Counted from the stretch's first letter, positions 8,613 through 17,254 are shown. The stretch is DNA of 64,000 bases from DAIRGB01 sp036794765 (GCA_036794765.1 DAIRGB010000001.1:1-64000); one strand, 5' to 3'. Program-made: numbers and translations. Notes: generated by a model from the sequence alone, not told the origin.

Positions 8613-9215
8613 ATGAGTAAAGGTTTGGGAGCTATCTTGGGCGTAGTTGGGGTGATTGTGGCGGTAGTTTTGATGGTAGCCTTGTGGGTTGGTGGTTTGT
8701 ATAATTCAATGGTGGCAAAGGATGAGGGAGTAAAGGCGGCTTGGAGCCAGGTGGAAAATCAATATCAGCGTCGTTTGGATTTGGTGCCAAATTTGGTAAA
8801 TACAGTGAAGGGCTATGCCGAACATGAAAGTAGTACTTTTGAAGCCGTTACTCAGGCAAGGGCAAATGCTACTCAGGTGACGGTAGATATCAATGATGCG
8901 GAGTCTTTGGCAAAATTTAATCAGGCTCAAGGCGAATTGGGTTCAGCGTTGTCTAGGTTGTTGGCAGTGACGGAAAATTATCCGGAACTGAAGGCCAATC
9001 AGAATTTTTTGGAGTTGCAGGCTCAATTGGAGGGTACCGAGAATCGAATATCAACGGAAAGGAAAAAATATAACGAAGTTGTGCAGGATTATAATATTTT
9101 CATCAGACAATTTCCAAATAATTTTATAAGTGGATTTTTCGGTTTTAAGGCTGCCGCTTTGTTTGAAGCTCAGGAAGGAGCTGACAAGGCTCCGGTTGTA
9201 GATTTTACGAAATAA
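8613..9215 (+). CDS. lemA: LemA family protein
   Basis: A 200-residue protein with one N-terminal transmembrane helix (about residues 5-30) followed by a helical LemA domain. Family signatures are visible: NQYQRRLDLVPNLVNTVKGYAEHE, shown here as two adjoining parts, NQYQRRLDLVPNLV and NTVKGYAEHE, and then NRISTERKKYNEVVQDYN and FGFKAAALFEA. The GGAG-like site GGGAGAAA precedes ATG 8613. It is paired with the upstream TPM protein. The function is not established beyond the conserved association. Confidence 0.92.
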   Translation: MSKGLGAILGVVGVIVAVVLMVALWVGGLYNSMVAKDEGVKAAWSQVENQYQRRLDLVPNLVNTVKGYAEHESSTFEAVTQARANATQVTVDINDAESLAKFNQAQGELGSALSRLLAVTENYPELKANQNFLELQAQLEGTENRISTERKKYNEVVQDYNIFIRQFPNNFISGFFGFKAAALFEAQEGADKAPVVDFTK

Positions 9216-9222
9216 TAACGAT

Positions 9223-9352
9223 AGTTGAAAGTTATAAAGTTTGAAAGTTGTCAAGTCGGAACGAGAAATGTTGAAATATTATAAAGTGGGGGAGAAAAAA
9301 GTATGGATTGTTTGGACTTTCGACTTTATGAACTTGATAACTTTATAAACTT
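9223..9352. repeat. imperfect inverted array of AAGTT-type units
   Basis: The gap between lemA and alr holds repeated words of 9-10 base period (AAGTTATAAAGTTTGAAAG and similar, 9227-9257), followed at 9316-9352 by the same words in the opposite orientation (GACTTTATGAACTTGATAAC). The two halves can fold into a long imperfect hairpin. It resembles the decanucleotide arrays between the ABC permease genes. No gene is present. Confidence 0.6.
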
Positions 9353-9357
9353 ATTTC

Positions 9358-10494
9358 ATGAGAAATCTTTTTCGCAAAATTAGAAGTTGGCGATTTGATT
9401 ATAGACCACTAGTGCACGTAGTGGTCTATAAAAAAAATCTTTTGCACAACTACAATTTGTTCAAAAAAAATATTGGTCAAAATTGTCTTTGGCCGGTTTT
9501 AAAAAGTAATGCCTACGGTCATGGTCTGGTGGAAGTAGCGAAAATATTTGATGATCAGCAGTGTGGGTATTTGATTGTAGATTCTTACTATGAGGCAATG
9601 ATTTTGAGAAATGAGGGAATAAAGACACCGATATTAATAATTGGATTTACCTTTAACGAGAATATTATCAAAAATCGGCTAAAAGATATTACTTTTGTGG
9701 TTGGGGATTTGGAGCAGATAGATTACCTGTCGAAATGGGTGAAAACTCAGATGAAAGTTCATATAAAGGTTGATACCGGTATGAATCGGCAGGGTTTGGA
9801 GTTGGGTGATTTTGATCGGGCGCGAGAGTTGTTGTTGAAAAACAAATTGGTTATTCTCGAGGGAGTGTGTTCTCATTTGGCTGATGGGGATAATGTTGAT
9901 ACCGAGATGACTTTAAATCAGATTGGAGTTTGGAACAATTTGGTTGATAAAAATCTATCGGAAGAATCGATAAAATATTGGCATCTTGGTGCTTCAAGCA
10001 GTCTTTTTTTTGTTAAAAAGATAAATGGTAATGCTGTGAGATTGGGATTGGGGCTATATGGGTTTAACGCGGATTCGAAGAAAAAGTTGAGTTTGAAACC
10101 AGCTTTGGAGATGAAATCAGTAATTAGCTCGATAAGAAAGGTTAATAAGGGTGAACGAGTGGGATATAATTTTACTTTTATGGCCGAGGAAGATATGTGG
10201 GTTGCAACAGTGCCGGTAGGGTATTTTGAGGGAGTTGATCGAAGGTTATCTAATATCGGTTGGGTAAAAGTTGATGGTGTTTTTTGTCGCATAGTGGGTC
10301 GAGTGAGTATGAATATTATTTCGATTGATGTTTCGAAAATTGAGGATAGACAAGTAGGACAAGAAGTACAAGTGATTGGCAAATCGTTTGATGAAAAAAA
10401 TTCGGTGGAATCCATGGCAAGATTGGCGGAAACTATACCTTATGAGATTTTGGTGCATGTGGAGAGAAAAATTAAGCGGATAGTTAGGGATTAG
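9358..10494 (+). CDS. alr: alanine racemase
   Basis: A 378-residue PLP enzyme converting L- to D-alanine for peptidoglycan. The PLP lysine lies in VLKSNAYGHG (about residue 48). The sequence KVDTGMNRQG follows, and the C-terminal beta domain has the catalytic tyrosine region (GYNFTFMAEED) and VGRVSMNIISIDV. The length is normal. The coding region contains a perfect 12-bp hairpin near the 5' end (9400-9430), in frame through YRPLVHVVVY. No obvious Shine-Dalgarno precedes ATG 9358. A terminator follows at 10521, so it is probably monocistronic. Confidence 0.95.
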   Translation: MRNLFRKIRSWRFDYRPLVHVVVYKKNLLHNYNLFKKNIGQNCLWPVLKSNAYGHGLVEVAKIFDDQQCGYLIVDSYYEAMILRNEGIKTPILIIGFTFNENIIKNRLKDITFVVGDLEQIDYLSKWVKTQMKVHIKVDTGMNRQGLELGDFDRARELLLKNKLVILEGVCSHLADGDNVDTEMTLNQIGVWNNLVDKNLSEESIKYWHLGASSSLFFVKKINGNAVRLGLGLYGFNADSKKKLSLKPALEMKSVISSIRKVNKGERVGYNFTFMAEEDMWVATVPVGYFEGVDRRLSNIGWVKVDGVFCRIVGRVSMNIISIDVSKIEDRQVGQEVQVIGKSFDEKNSVESMARLAETIPYEILVHVERKIKRIVRD

Positions 10495-10520
10495 TTATAT
10501 TTAATTATTACTTATGTTAT

Positions 10521-10546
10521 TAGCGCTCCTGAGCGTTATTTTTTTT
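10521..10546 (+). terminator. rho-independent terminator after alr
   Basis: AGCGCTC (10522-10528) pairs with GAGCGTT (10531-10537) through one GT wobble in a tight loop, then a T8 run. Confidence 0.75.
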
Positions 10547-10554
10547 GATATTTG

Positions 10555-10583
10555 TTGACTTTGTAAACAAATTATTTTATTAA
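10555..10583 (+). promoter_or_regulatory. promoter, TTGACT / TATTAA
   Basis: TTGACT (10555-10560), a 17-base spacer and TATTAA (10578-10583) lie 25 bases before the ATG at 10609 and directly after the alr terminator. Confidence 0.65.
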
Positions 10584-10608
10584 TTAGATAATAATATTAA
10601 TCTATTTT

Positions 10609-12729
10609 ATGGAAAATGCTCTAGATAAAATAGCAACAAAAGAATATAAGGTGGAGGATGTTTGGATAAGAGATATCAAGAAAACGGCAGATATTTTGAT
10701 GATGTCGAAAGTATTGAGTTGTCGTTTGAAAAAATTGGAGCAGGATTATCAAAAGGAAATAGTGGAAGGTAATGAGATATTTTTTGAATTTGATGATCAA
10801 AACAAGAAAATTGGTAAGTATATTTCTGGTTTAAATGAAATAATAAATTGTGGTTTGATAACCGATCCGCGAGATTATGAAGTGGGAAGTGGGATAAATG
10901 TTCAACAATTGTCTGAGGCGTTTGAGAAGGTAAATGCAAAATTGGATAGTTGTTGTCAAGAATTGACAACAAAGAATGAAGATGGAATCAAAGTAGGAAA
11001 TAGAAAGGAAAAGTGGTTGGTTTTTCATGAAAGCACTGACCGTTTTGGTTCGGTTGAAGATCCTTTAGTGGATAAACTTTTTCCTGATTTGTTTACTTTT
11101 GTCCAAAAATATCTTAAAGAATACGAGAAGATTGAAGACTATGGTGATTTGGAGTGTTTGGAAAGATTTTCATTATTTAACGATGCAAGTCTATTGTGGG
11201 GTGAGAAGTATGGTCAGGAGACACTACAGTTGCTTTGTCGAACATATTTAAAAAAGATAGTTGATGAGAAAATATCGACGGAATTGTCTAAACAGTTTGT
11301 GTCGGAAAAAATTGAGATTATTAATAAAGCCAAGAAGGTACCTGAACAATTTGATTGGCTTTTTCCCAAGTTTGTTAATCTTATGAAGAAGCGTGAGAGT
11401 GTAAAACACAAAATAGACGAAGATTGGGGTGCAGATGATGGCGAAGTAATTCCGCTTAATTTTTCTGATAAAGAGTATTTTGAGCAGTTGACCAAAAAAT
11501 ATGCCGGGATGGATAGTAGTCGGTTGCAATATATTGAGCGAAATTTTTCGATAGACAAACATTTACAGGCTGAATATGGTGGGCCGGTAAATGGTGGTAA
11601 GTTGGTTGATTTTTTTGATTATTTGAGAAATATTGTACAAAAAATTGAAACAGGTGATGTTGCGGTTTTTAACTCGCCTAGTAGTAGTAAATCTTTATCG
11701 GGTGGGGTTTTCTATAAGCGGCAAAATATGTCTGAAGAGGAGGAGAATATTTGCAACCTGGCGGCAATGCACAATATCAATGTTTTGGATTACCCACGGG
11801 TTTCGGTGCCTAATCTGGAATTTGTGTCGGAGGTTTTGGATTGTTTTAATATTATTTATGATCGGATTGCAGATAAAATATCGACCGAAGATGGTTTAAA
11901 GCAGATACGTGAAAACTGGCTCGAGAAAGAATTGATCGATAATATTGAGATAAAGGGTCATAGTGAGTTTTTTAATATAAATAAAGAGGTGGCGCAGGGA
12001 TTGGTAAAATCAGAATTATCTATCGATGACAATTTTCGACATCTTACGGTCGTAAAAAAAGAGTTGGAACAGTTGAGGCAGCGTCAGTACCAGAAAATTG
12101 ATCAGATTACTGCCTTGCAGTGGAAAAAAAGTTATTTGAATTATCTGACAAACAGCTGCTCGATATTGAAGATTGTAGCCAAGAAAGATTTGATTGAAAA
12201 GCAAAGAATGGAGGCAGAGAAATTTTTACCTGAATTAGAAAAAATTGAACAACTAGCTGAATCAGATTTGAATAAATTGGTTAAAGTTGAGAATAAAGGA
12301 AGTTTTTATTTTGTTGATAGTTTTCGGGAAATTGAAGAAAGTAAACGACGATTTGATGAACTTTTTGGTCAAGTTGAGGAAATCAGAAAAGGGATTGAGG
12401 AAGCGAAAAGTTGGCCATTTTATAAAAAAATATTTGAAAGAACACAGATACGACAGTTACGAGATCAGGAAAATATACTATTGGCCCAACTTGGAGTGGA
12501 AAAAATAGGTATCGAGAATGTGATGTATCTTGATCAGTTGATTAGAGAAAAGTACGTTGATCTGGTTGAGATAATTGAAACAGCTGGTGGAGAAAAATAT
12601 TTATTGAAGGAATATGCTTTGGGTGAATTGTTGAATGTGGTGCGGATTGATCTGAAAGCTAAATTGAGAGCTGATTTGACTGAAAATGAAAAAAAGAGGT
12701 ATTTCGAATTTAAGTATTTATCTGAATAA
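10609..12729 (+). CDS. large hypothetical cytoplasmic protein, coiled-coil rich
   Basis: A 706-residue protein with its own promoter and no recognisable domain. It has no signal peptide or membrane segment. It is strongly acidic/basic with long helical stretches and coiled-coil heptads, especially about residues 470-640 (VVKKELEQLRQRQYQKI; EIEESKRRFDELFGQVEEI). A few cysteines are scattered without a metal-site spacing. It stands alone between alr and the ABC-F unit. The composition matches the neighbours, so it is not obviously foreign. It could be a structural or scaffold protein. No enzymatic motif (Walker, HKD, DDE, zinc ribbon) was found. Confidence 0.85.
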   Translation: MENALDKIATKEYKVEDVWIRDIKKTADILMMSKVLSCRLKKLEQDYQKEIVEGNEIFFEFDDQNKKIGKYISGLNEIINCGLITDPRDYEVGSGINVQQLSEAFEKVNAKLDSCCQELTTKNEDGIKVGNRKEKWLVFHESTDRFGSVEDPLVDKLFPDLFTFVQKYLKEYEKIEDYGDLECLERFSLFNDASLLWGEKYGQETLQLLCRTYLKKIVDEKISTELSKQFVSEKIEIINKAKKVPEQFDWLFPKFVNLMKKRESVKHKIDEDWGADDGEVIPLNFSDKEYFEQLTKKYAGMDSSRLQYIERNFSIDKHLQAEYGGPVNGGKLVDFFDYLRNIVQKIETGDVAVFNSPSSSKSLSGGVFYKRQNMSEEEENICNLAAMHNINVLDYPRVSVPNLEFVSEVLDCFNIIYDRIADKISTEDGLKQIRENWLEKELIDNIEIKGHSEFFNINKEVAQGLVKSELSIDDNFRHLTVVKKELEQLRQRQYQKIDQITALQWKKSYLNYLTNSCSILKIVAKKDLIEKQRMEAEKFLPELEKIEQLAESDLNKLVKVENKGSFYFVDSFREIEESKRRFDELFGQVEEIRKGIEEAKSWPFYKKIFERTQIRQLRDQENILLAQLGVEKIGIENVMYLDQLIREKYVDLVEIIETAGGEKYLLKEYALGELLNVVRIDLKAKLRADLTENEKKRYFEFKYLSE

Positions 12730-12735
12730 AAAATA

Positions 12736-12763
12736 TTGTGGTCTTTCAGGGGTGTGTTATAGT
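12736..12763 (+). promoter_or_regulatory. promoter of the ABC-F leader
   Basis: TTGTGG (12736-12741), a 16-base spacer and TATAGT (12758-12763) with an extended -10 TGT. RNA would start near 12770, leaving a 240-base leader before the ABC-F start codon. Confidence 0.65.
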
Positions 12764-12792
12764 AGGGTTAAATTTGATTTAGATTTAAAGTA

Positions 12793-12894
12793 ATGAGAAT
12801 TAAAGCTTACATTTTACACATGAATTATCGCGGTTGCGTAAAACCGCATTTTGTCGTGGGCTTTTTCTCTAATAATTATCAGAATATTTCATAG
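12793..12894 (+). CDS. putative 33-residue leader peptide (uORF)
   Basis: A short open frame from ATG 12793 to TAG 12892-12894, inside the long leader of the ABC-F gene. It begins MRIKAYILHMNYRG, and the middle spans a hairpin in the RNA (GCGGTT/AACCGC). Its codons GTC GTG GGC TTT cover the strand that can pair with the downstream terminator stem. Ribosome stalling here would therefore change the RNA fold. The Shine-Dalgarno is weak (AAAG). Leader peptides of this type control several ABC-F resistance genes in Firmicutes. Translation is inferred, not shown. Confidence 0.5.
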   Translation: MRIKAYILHMNYRGCVKPHFVVGFFSNNYQNIS

Positions 12895-12948
12895 GATACA
12901 AATAATTTTTAAAGATAGAGCCCAGAGATTTACTTCTGGGCTTTTTTA
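12857..12948 (+). promoter_or_regulatory. transcription attenuator of the ABC-F gene
   Basis: The terminator is AGCCCAGA (12919-12926) pairing with TCTGGGCT (12935-12942), followed by a T6 run, 63 bases before the ABC-F ATG. The upstream strand TGGGCT (12857-12862), with TCTA just after it, can instead pair with TAGAGCCCA (12916-12924) and break the terminator. That gives mutually exclusive terminator and antiterminator folds, with the uORF lying across the switching strand. Confidence 0.65.
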
Positions 12949-13010
12949 TGTAAGAGTTTGCTATATTCTACTAGGCTTTTCTATTTTTTAAACGAAAAAA
13001 TGGAGTTGTT

Positions 13011-14483
13011 ATGTTACTTGTAAAAAATTTGACAAAATACATTAATCACCAATTGCTTTGGGAAAATCTGAGTTTTACTCTGCACAAAAAAGACAAAGTG
13101 GGATTGATTGGTGCGAATGGGTGTGGAAAATCGACGTTGTTGAAAATAATTGTGGGATTGGAGAATTGTGATGAGGGTTCGGTTTTGGCGAAGGGGGAGA
13201 GAATTGGGTATTTGTCTCAGGAATTTTCAGAAAAGAAAGAAACGACGATAAGTGAATATTTGAATCTAGAAAATGATTATCGCGGTTATAAAGCTTTGTC
13301 GAAGGTAGGATTGGATGAAATTGATATGTACATGCCCGTTGGAAATCTGAGCGGTGGTCAGAAGACGCGATTGGTGTTGGCCAAGGTATTGATTGATCAA
13401 CCGACTTTATTGTTGATGGATGAGCCAACCAATCATCTGGATGAGAGTGGAATAAAGTGGTTGGAAAAATTTACACGGGATTTTCCCGGTATAGTATTGG
13501 TAGTGACTCATGATCGACAGTTTTTACAAGAGGCGGTAAATAAGATTGTAGAAATCGACAAAGCCAACAATCGAATAAACGAATATGTGGGAAACTATGA
13601 AGATTATTTGCGGGAGAGAGAGATAATGATGAAAAATTGGCAGGTCAGTTATGAAAATCAAGAGAAGGAAAGAAAAAGATTGGAAAATTGGCTAGCTTTA
13701 AAAAGACAGGAAGCAAGTGTTTTTAAAGATCCGGCCAAAGGAAGACAGGTTAGACAGATGGAAAAAAGGATTGATAGAGAGATTTATCAGAACAAGATAG
13801 CTAAACCATTGGATTTGAAAACGGTGGCGGGGTTGTCTTTTAAAGGTAATATATGGCGCGATAAATTGGTTTTAAGGTTAGAGGATTTGACAAAAAAATT
13901 TCGGGACAAAATAATTTTGAATGGAATAAACCTTGAAGTGCGAGGGCAAGATAGAATATTGATTGGTGGTGACAATGGATCGGGAAAAACGACTTTGCTG
14001 AAAATTATCGTTAATGATTTGGCGCCGGATGATGGTTTGGTAAAGATTGGTGAGAATTTGCGATATTCATATTTTTCACAGGAGCTGAAAAATCTTGATG
14101 GTGAGCGAACGTTGTTGGACGAATTGTTGGTTTCCAGAACAGAAGATTATATTGGTATTAGTCAGGCCAGATCGATATTGGGTTGTTTCCTGTTTTCCAA
14201 GGATGATATTTACAAAAAAGTTGAAGTATTGAGTTTTGGTGAGAAGGTTAGATTGATTTTTGCCAAGATGATAAATCTAGAAAATCATTTATTGATATTG
14301 GATGAGCCGACTAATCATTTGGATATTCCGACCAGGGAAATTATCGAAAAAGCGTTAAATGATTATGAGGGTTCGTTGATTGTTGTCTCGCATGATCGTT
14401 ATTTTGTGAAACAGATTGGATTGAATAAAAAGTATTTGTTGGAGGATGGTAAACTAAATTTAATACAGGAGCGAATCAGATGA
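13011..14483 (+). CDS. ABC-F family ATPase (translation factor / ribosome protection)
   Basis: A 490-residue protein with two fused ABC ATPase domains and no membrane segment, the ABC-F layout. Domain 1 has GANGCGKST, signature LSGGQKTR and LLLMDEPTNHLD. Domain 2 has GGDNGSGKTT, LSFGEKVR and LLILDEPTNHLD. A charged interdomain linker (about residues 200-270) corresponds to the P-site tRNA interaction motif. ABC-F proteins bind the ribosomal E site and rescue stalled or antibiotic-blocked ribosomes. The attenuated leader upstream suggests induction by translation stress, as for resistance-type members. The next gene overlaps it by 4 bases (ATGA). Confidence 0.93.
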   Translation: MLLVKNLTKYINHQLLWENLSFTLHKKDKVGLIGANGCGKSTLLKIIVGLENCDEGSVLAKGERIGYLSQEFSEKKETTISEYLNLENDYRGYKALSKVGLDEIDMYMPVGNLSGGQKTRLVLAKVLIDQPTLLLMDEPTNHLDESGIKWLEKFTRDFPGIVLVVTHDRQFLQEAVNKIVEIDKANNRINEYVGNYEDYLREREIMMKNWQVSYENQEKERKRLENWLALKRQEASVFKDPAKGRQVRQMEKRIDREIYQNKIAKPLDLKTVAGLSFKGNIWRDKLVLRLEDLTKKFRDKIILNGINLEVRGQDRILIGGDNGSGKTTLLKIIVNDLAPDDGLVKIGENLRYSYFSQELKNLDGERTLLDELLVSRTEDYIGISQARSILGCFLFSKDDIYKKVEVLSFGEKVRLIFAKMINLENHLLILDEPTNHLDIPTREIIEKALNDYEGSLIVVSHDRYFVKQIGLNKKYLLEDGKLNLIQERIR

Positions 14484-15466
14484 AAAATGTAATTGAAGTA
14501 ACTAATTTGTGTAAATATTTTTCTATAAAACAAAAAGAGTTTGGGTTTTTGGGTGGGATAAAGTCGTTGTTTAGACCGAAATATAAAATGGTCGAAGCGG
14601 TAAACAATATTTCATTTGAGGTAAGAGAAGGTGAATTGTTGTCATTTATCGGTCCAAATGGGGCAGGGAAGTCAACAACAATAAAAATGCTGACAGGTAT
14701 ATTGTTTTCGACTGGTGGACGGATCGAGGTTTTAAATGTTGATCCGCAAAAACAAAGACAAAAATTGGCTTTTAAAATCGGGTCGGTGTTTGGACAGAAG
14801 TCGCAGCTTTGGTATCATCTGCCACCGTTGGATACTTATAATTTGTATGCCAAAATATACGAATTGGATCAAAAGAAATATAAAGCAAGATTAGATTTTT
14901 TGGTGGAACAGTTTGAGATTGCTGATTTACTCAAAATACCGGTTAGAAAACTGTCTTTGGGACAAAGGATGAGGTGCGAAATTGCTGCTTCGCTTTTGCA
15001 TCAGCCTCGAATATTATTTTTGGATGAACCAACAATCGGTTTGGACGTGATTGCTAAACAAAAAATTCGGGAAGTTATAAAGTTTTTGAATGAGAAAGAA
15101 AAAGTGACGATTTTTTTAACATCGCATGATGTCGGTGATATTGAGTCTTTAGCCAAAAGAACAATTATTGTCAATCACGGTCGAATTGTTTTTGATGACG
15201 AGACAAGAAGATTGAAGGAAAGATATGTAACGAAGAAGATTGTCGAATTGATATTTGAGCAAAAAGCCAAAAAATTTGAATATCCTGCTGGGAAAGTAAT
15301 TGAGAGAAAGGAAAATCGAGTTAAAGTGGAAATTGATTTGCAGGAGAAGGCGATTGATAAATTGCTGGGTTTTGCGGTTAAAAATTACGATATTATCGAT
15401 ATGAATGTTTATGATCGACCGATGGAGGAAATAATCGCGGATATCTATCGGCAGGAGGATTTATGA
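14480..15466 (+). CDS. ABC-2 exporter ATP-binding protein (COG4586-like), copy 1
   Basis: A 328-residue ATPase with Walker A GPNGAGKST, signature LSLGQRMRCEIAASLL, Walker B ILFLDEPTIGLD and H-loop LTSHD. The sequence FGQKSQLWYHLPP just after the Q-loop is typical of the COG4586 group, which works with COG4587 and COG3694 permeases. The N-terminus carries the family insertion (KEFGFLGGIKSLFRPKYK) before the ABC core. It overlaps the ABC-F gene upstream and the permease downstream by ATGA, so all are coupled. The exported substrate is unknown. Confidence 0.9.
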   Translation: MKNVIEVTNLCKYFSIKQKEFGFLGGIKSLFRPKYKMVEAVNNISFEVREGELLSFIGPNGAGKSTTIKMLTGILFSTGGRIEVLNVDPQKQRQKLAFKIGSVFGQKSQLWYHLPPLDTYNLYAKIYELDQKKYKARLDFLVEQFEIADLLKIPVRKLSLGQRMRCEIAASLLHQPRILFLDEPTIGLDVIAKQKIREVIKFLNEKEKVTIFLTSHDVGDIESLAKRTIIVNHGRIVFDDETRRLKERYVTKKIVELIFEQKAKKFEYPAGKVIERKENRVKVEIDLQEKAIDKLLGFAVKNYDIIDMNVYDRPMEEIIADIYRQEDL

Positions 15467-16293
15467 GAACCCGGGAGATGATAATAAATATCAATTGGAA
15501 GTTGACTAAATATTTTGAGATAGCTCGTTTGGCTTATGTTAATTCCGGGGCGTATTTGGCCAATATTTTGGGTAAAAGCCTGACAGTGGTTTTACGAATT
15601 TGGATTTTTACACAATTGTATCGAGTAACTTTTGCGGTTGCAGCTGTTGATGTGGTGGGAGGTTTGACAGTAGCACAGGTGATTTGGAGTTTGATGTTGG
15701 TTCAAAGTTTTGAGACCTCAACCAAACCAATGATTTCCAAATTGATTGATGAAGAAATAAAATCTGGTTCTTTTGCTTATCAAGTTAATAAACCATATTC
15801 GTATATTTTTTATCATTTGGCCGGTTATTTCGGGAGGGTGGCGGCTAATGTTGGTTCAAATTTATTGATTGGATCGGTGGCGGCTTGGTTTTTAGTGGGA
15901 GCTATTGGTTCGAGTTGGTTGGGATTGTTTTTTGGTTTGTTGATTTTAGTATTGGGATACGCTTTGGATTTTTTAATTTCATTGAGTATTGGTTTAGTTG
16001 CTTTTTGGTGGGAAGATTCAAATACAATTATGTGGATGTATTCTAAAGGCCGATTTTTATTGGGTGGTGTGATTTTGCCGATTGCTTTGTTTCCGGAGAA
16101 GATTCAGAAAATTGCTGAGTTGTTGCCTTTTGCCAATTTGTATTATGCGCCGGCGAGAATAATGGTAAATTTTGAGTGGAATTTGGTGGAAAAATTTGTG
16201 TTAGTTCAATTGGCGTGGATTATTTTTTTTATTATGATTGTTTCAATAATGTATAGTCGGGGAGTAAAAAATGTGGCAATTAATGGTGGTTAA
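15463..16293 (+). CDS. ABC-2 permease (COG4587-like)
   Basis: A 276-residue inner-membrane protein with about six hydrophobic helices, overlapping the ATPase by 4 bases behind a strong GCAGGAGGA site. It carries the family turn SGSFAYQVNKPYSY after helix 2 and ends in a short RGVKNVAINGG tail, as in the COG4587 type. It probably forms a heterodimer with the permease that follows. Substrate unknown. Confidence 0.85.
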   Translation: MRTREMIININWKLTKYFEIARLAYVNSGAYLANILGKSLTVVLRIWIFTQLYRVTFAVAAVDVVGGLTVAQVIWSLMLVQSFETSTKPMISKLIDEEIKSGSFAYQVNKPYSYIFYHLAGYFGRVAANVGSNLLIGSVAAWFLVGAIGSSWLGLFFGLLILVLGYALDFLISLSIGLVAFWWEDSNTIMWMYSKGRFLLGGVILPIALFPEKIQKIAELLPFANLYYAPARIMVNFEWNLVEKFVLVQLAWIIFFIMIVSIMYSRGVKNVAINGG

Positions 16294-17074
16294 AAAATAT
16301 TTCGGTTTGATCTGGGAGGTGGTGAAAACCAATTTGATGACGGCGATGGAATATCGGATGAGTTTTATCTTGCAGGTAATTGGTATGATGGCCAATGATT
16401 TGTTGATGATTGTTTTGTGGGTGATATTTTTTCAGCGGTTTGGCGAAATCAATGGTTGGACTTTCCAAGACACGGTAATGTTGTGGTCGATTACGACGGT
16501 AAATTTTGCGATTGTTATGGTGATGTGTCGTGGGGTTTTTGAATTGGCAAAAACAATTACTCGTGGGGATTTGGATTATTATTTGTCATTTCCGGTGGAT
16601 ACTTTGTGGTATGTAGCGGTGAGCCAAATGTCGGTGCCGGCGGTAGGGGATTTGTTTTTTGGGATTGTGTTGTATTTGTTGTATGGCGATTTGAGTCTTT
16701 CGGGTATTGCTTTGTATATTTTTTTGTGTGGGGTGACGGCTTGGATATTTTTTAATTTTGTTGTTTTGACACAATCAATTGCTTTTTTTGTGGGTAATTT
16801 TGAAGAAGCGGCGGAACAATGGTATCACTCGTTGCTGGGTTTTACTTTATACCCACAATCGGTGTTTCATGGTGTTTTGAAAATGTTGATGTTTACTTTG
16901 GTACCGGCGTTTTTTATTGCAACTTTACCGGTGGATCTTATCAATCAGTTTTCTTGGGAAAAAATATTCTGGTTATTTGGTTTTGGTTTGATTACTTTTT
17001 TGATAGCAGTTGGATTATTTAGACGGGGATTGAAAAGATACGAGTCGGGAAATTTGATTAGTTTCAAGATGTAA
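16271..17074 (+). CDS. ABC-2 permease (COG3694-like)
   Basis: A 267-residue, six-helix membrane protein whose start overlaps the previous permease by 23 bases. It has the RGDLDYYLSFPVDT turn and ends GLKRYESGN, the tail shared by COG3694 permeases. With 14480 and 15463 it forms a complete three-gene ABC-2 exporter. The stop is followed by the long hairpin element at 17135. Confidence 0.87.
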   Translation: MWQLMVVKKYFGLIWEVVKTNLMTAMEYRMSFILQVIGMMANDLLMIVLWVIFFQRFGEINGWTFQDTVMLWSITTVNFAIVMVMCRGVFELAKTITRGDLDYYLSFPVDTLWYVAVSQMSVPAVGDLFFGIVLYLLYGDLSLSGIALYIFLCGVTAWIFFNFVVLTQSIAFFVGNFEEAAEQWYHSLLGFTLYPQSVFHGVLKMLMFTLVPAFFIATLPVDLINQFSWEKIFWLFGFGLITFLIAVGLFRRGLKRYESGNLISFKM

Positions 17075-17134
17075 TTTTTAGATTAAAAAATGATAGAATA
17101 TAGTTAATTACTGATTGAATTGGTATTGATTTGA

Positions 17135-17254
17135 GTGAAATATTTTTATGTATTATTTTTTCTTTTTTTAAGACTCGGGCAATACCTCTAATGAAAAGAT
17201 TATTTATCTTAAACAAGTTAAAAAAAGAAAAAATAATACATAAAAATATTTCAC
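17135..17254. repeat. long hairpin element, copy A
   Basis: A perfect 37-bp inverted repeat (17135-17171 against 17218-17254) flanks a 46-base core beginning GACTCGGGCA and ending TTAAACAAG. The inner arm (TTTTTCTTTTTTTAA) and the core resemble the element at 48575, while the outer arms differ. No ORF is present. No clear target-site duplication was found. Confidence 0.85.

Noticed and set aside
9918..10415. 165-codon minus-strand frame
   Set aside because: Antisense to alr and rich in Ser, Thr, Pro and Phe, as shadow frames in this genome are.
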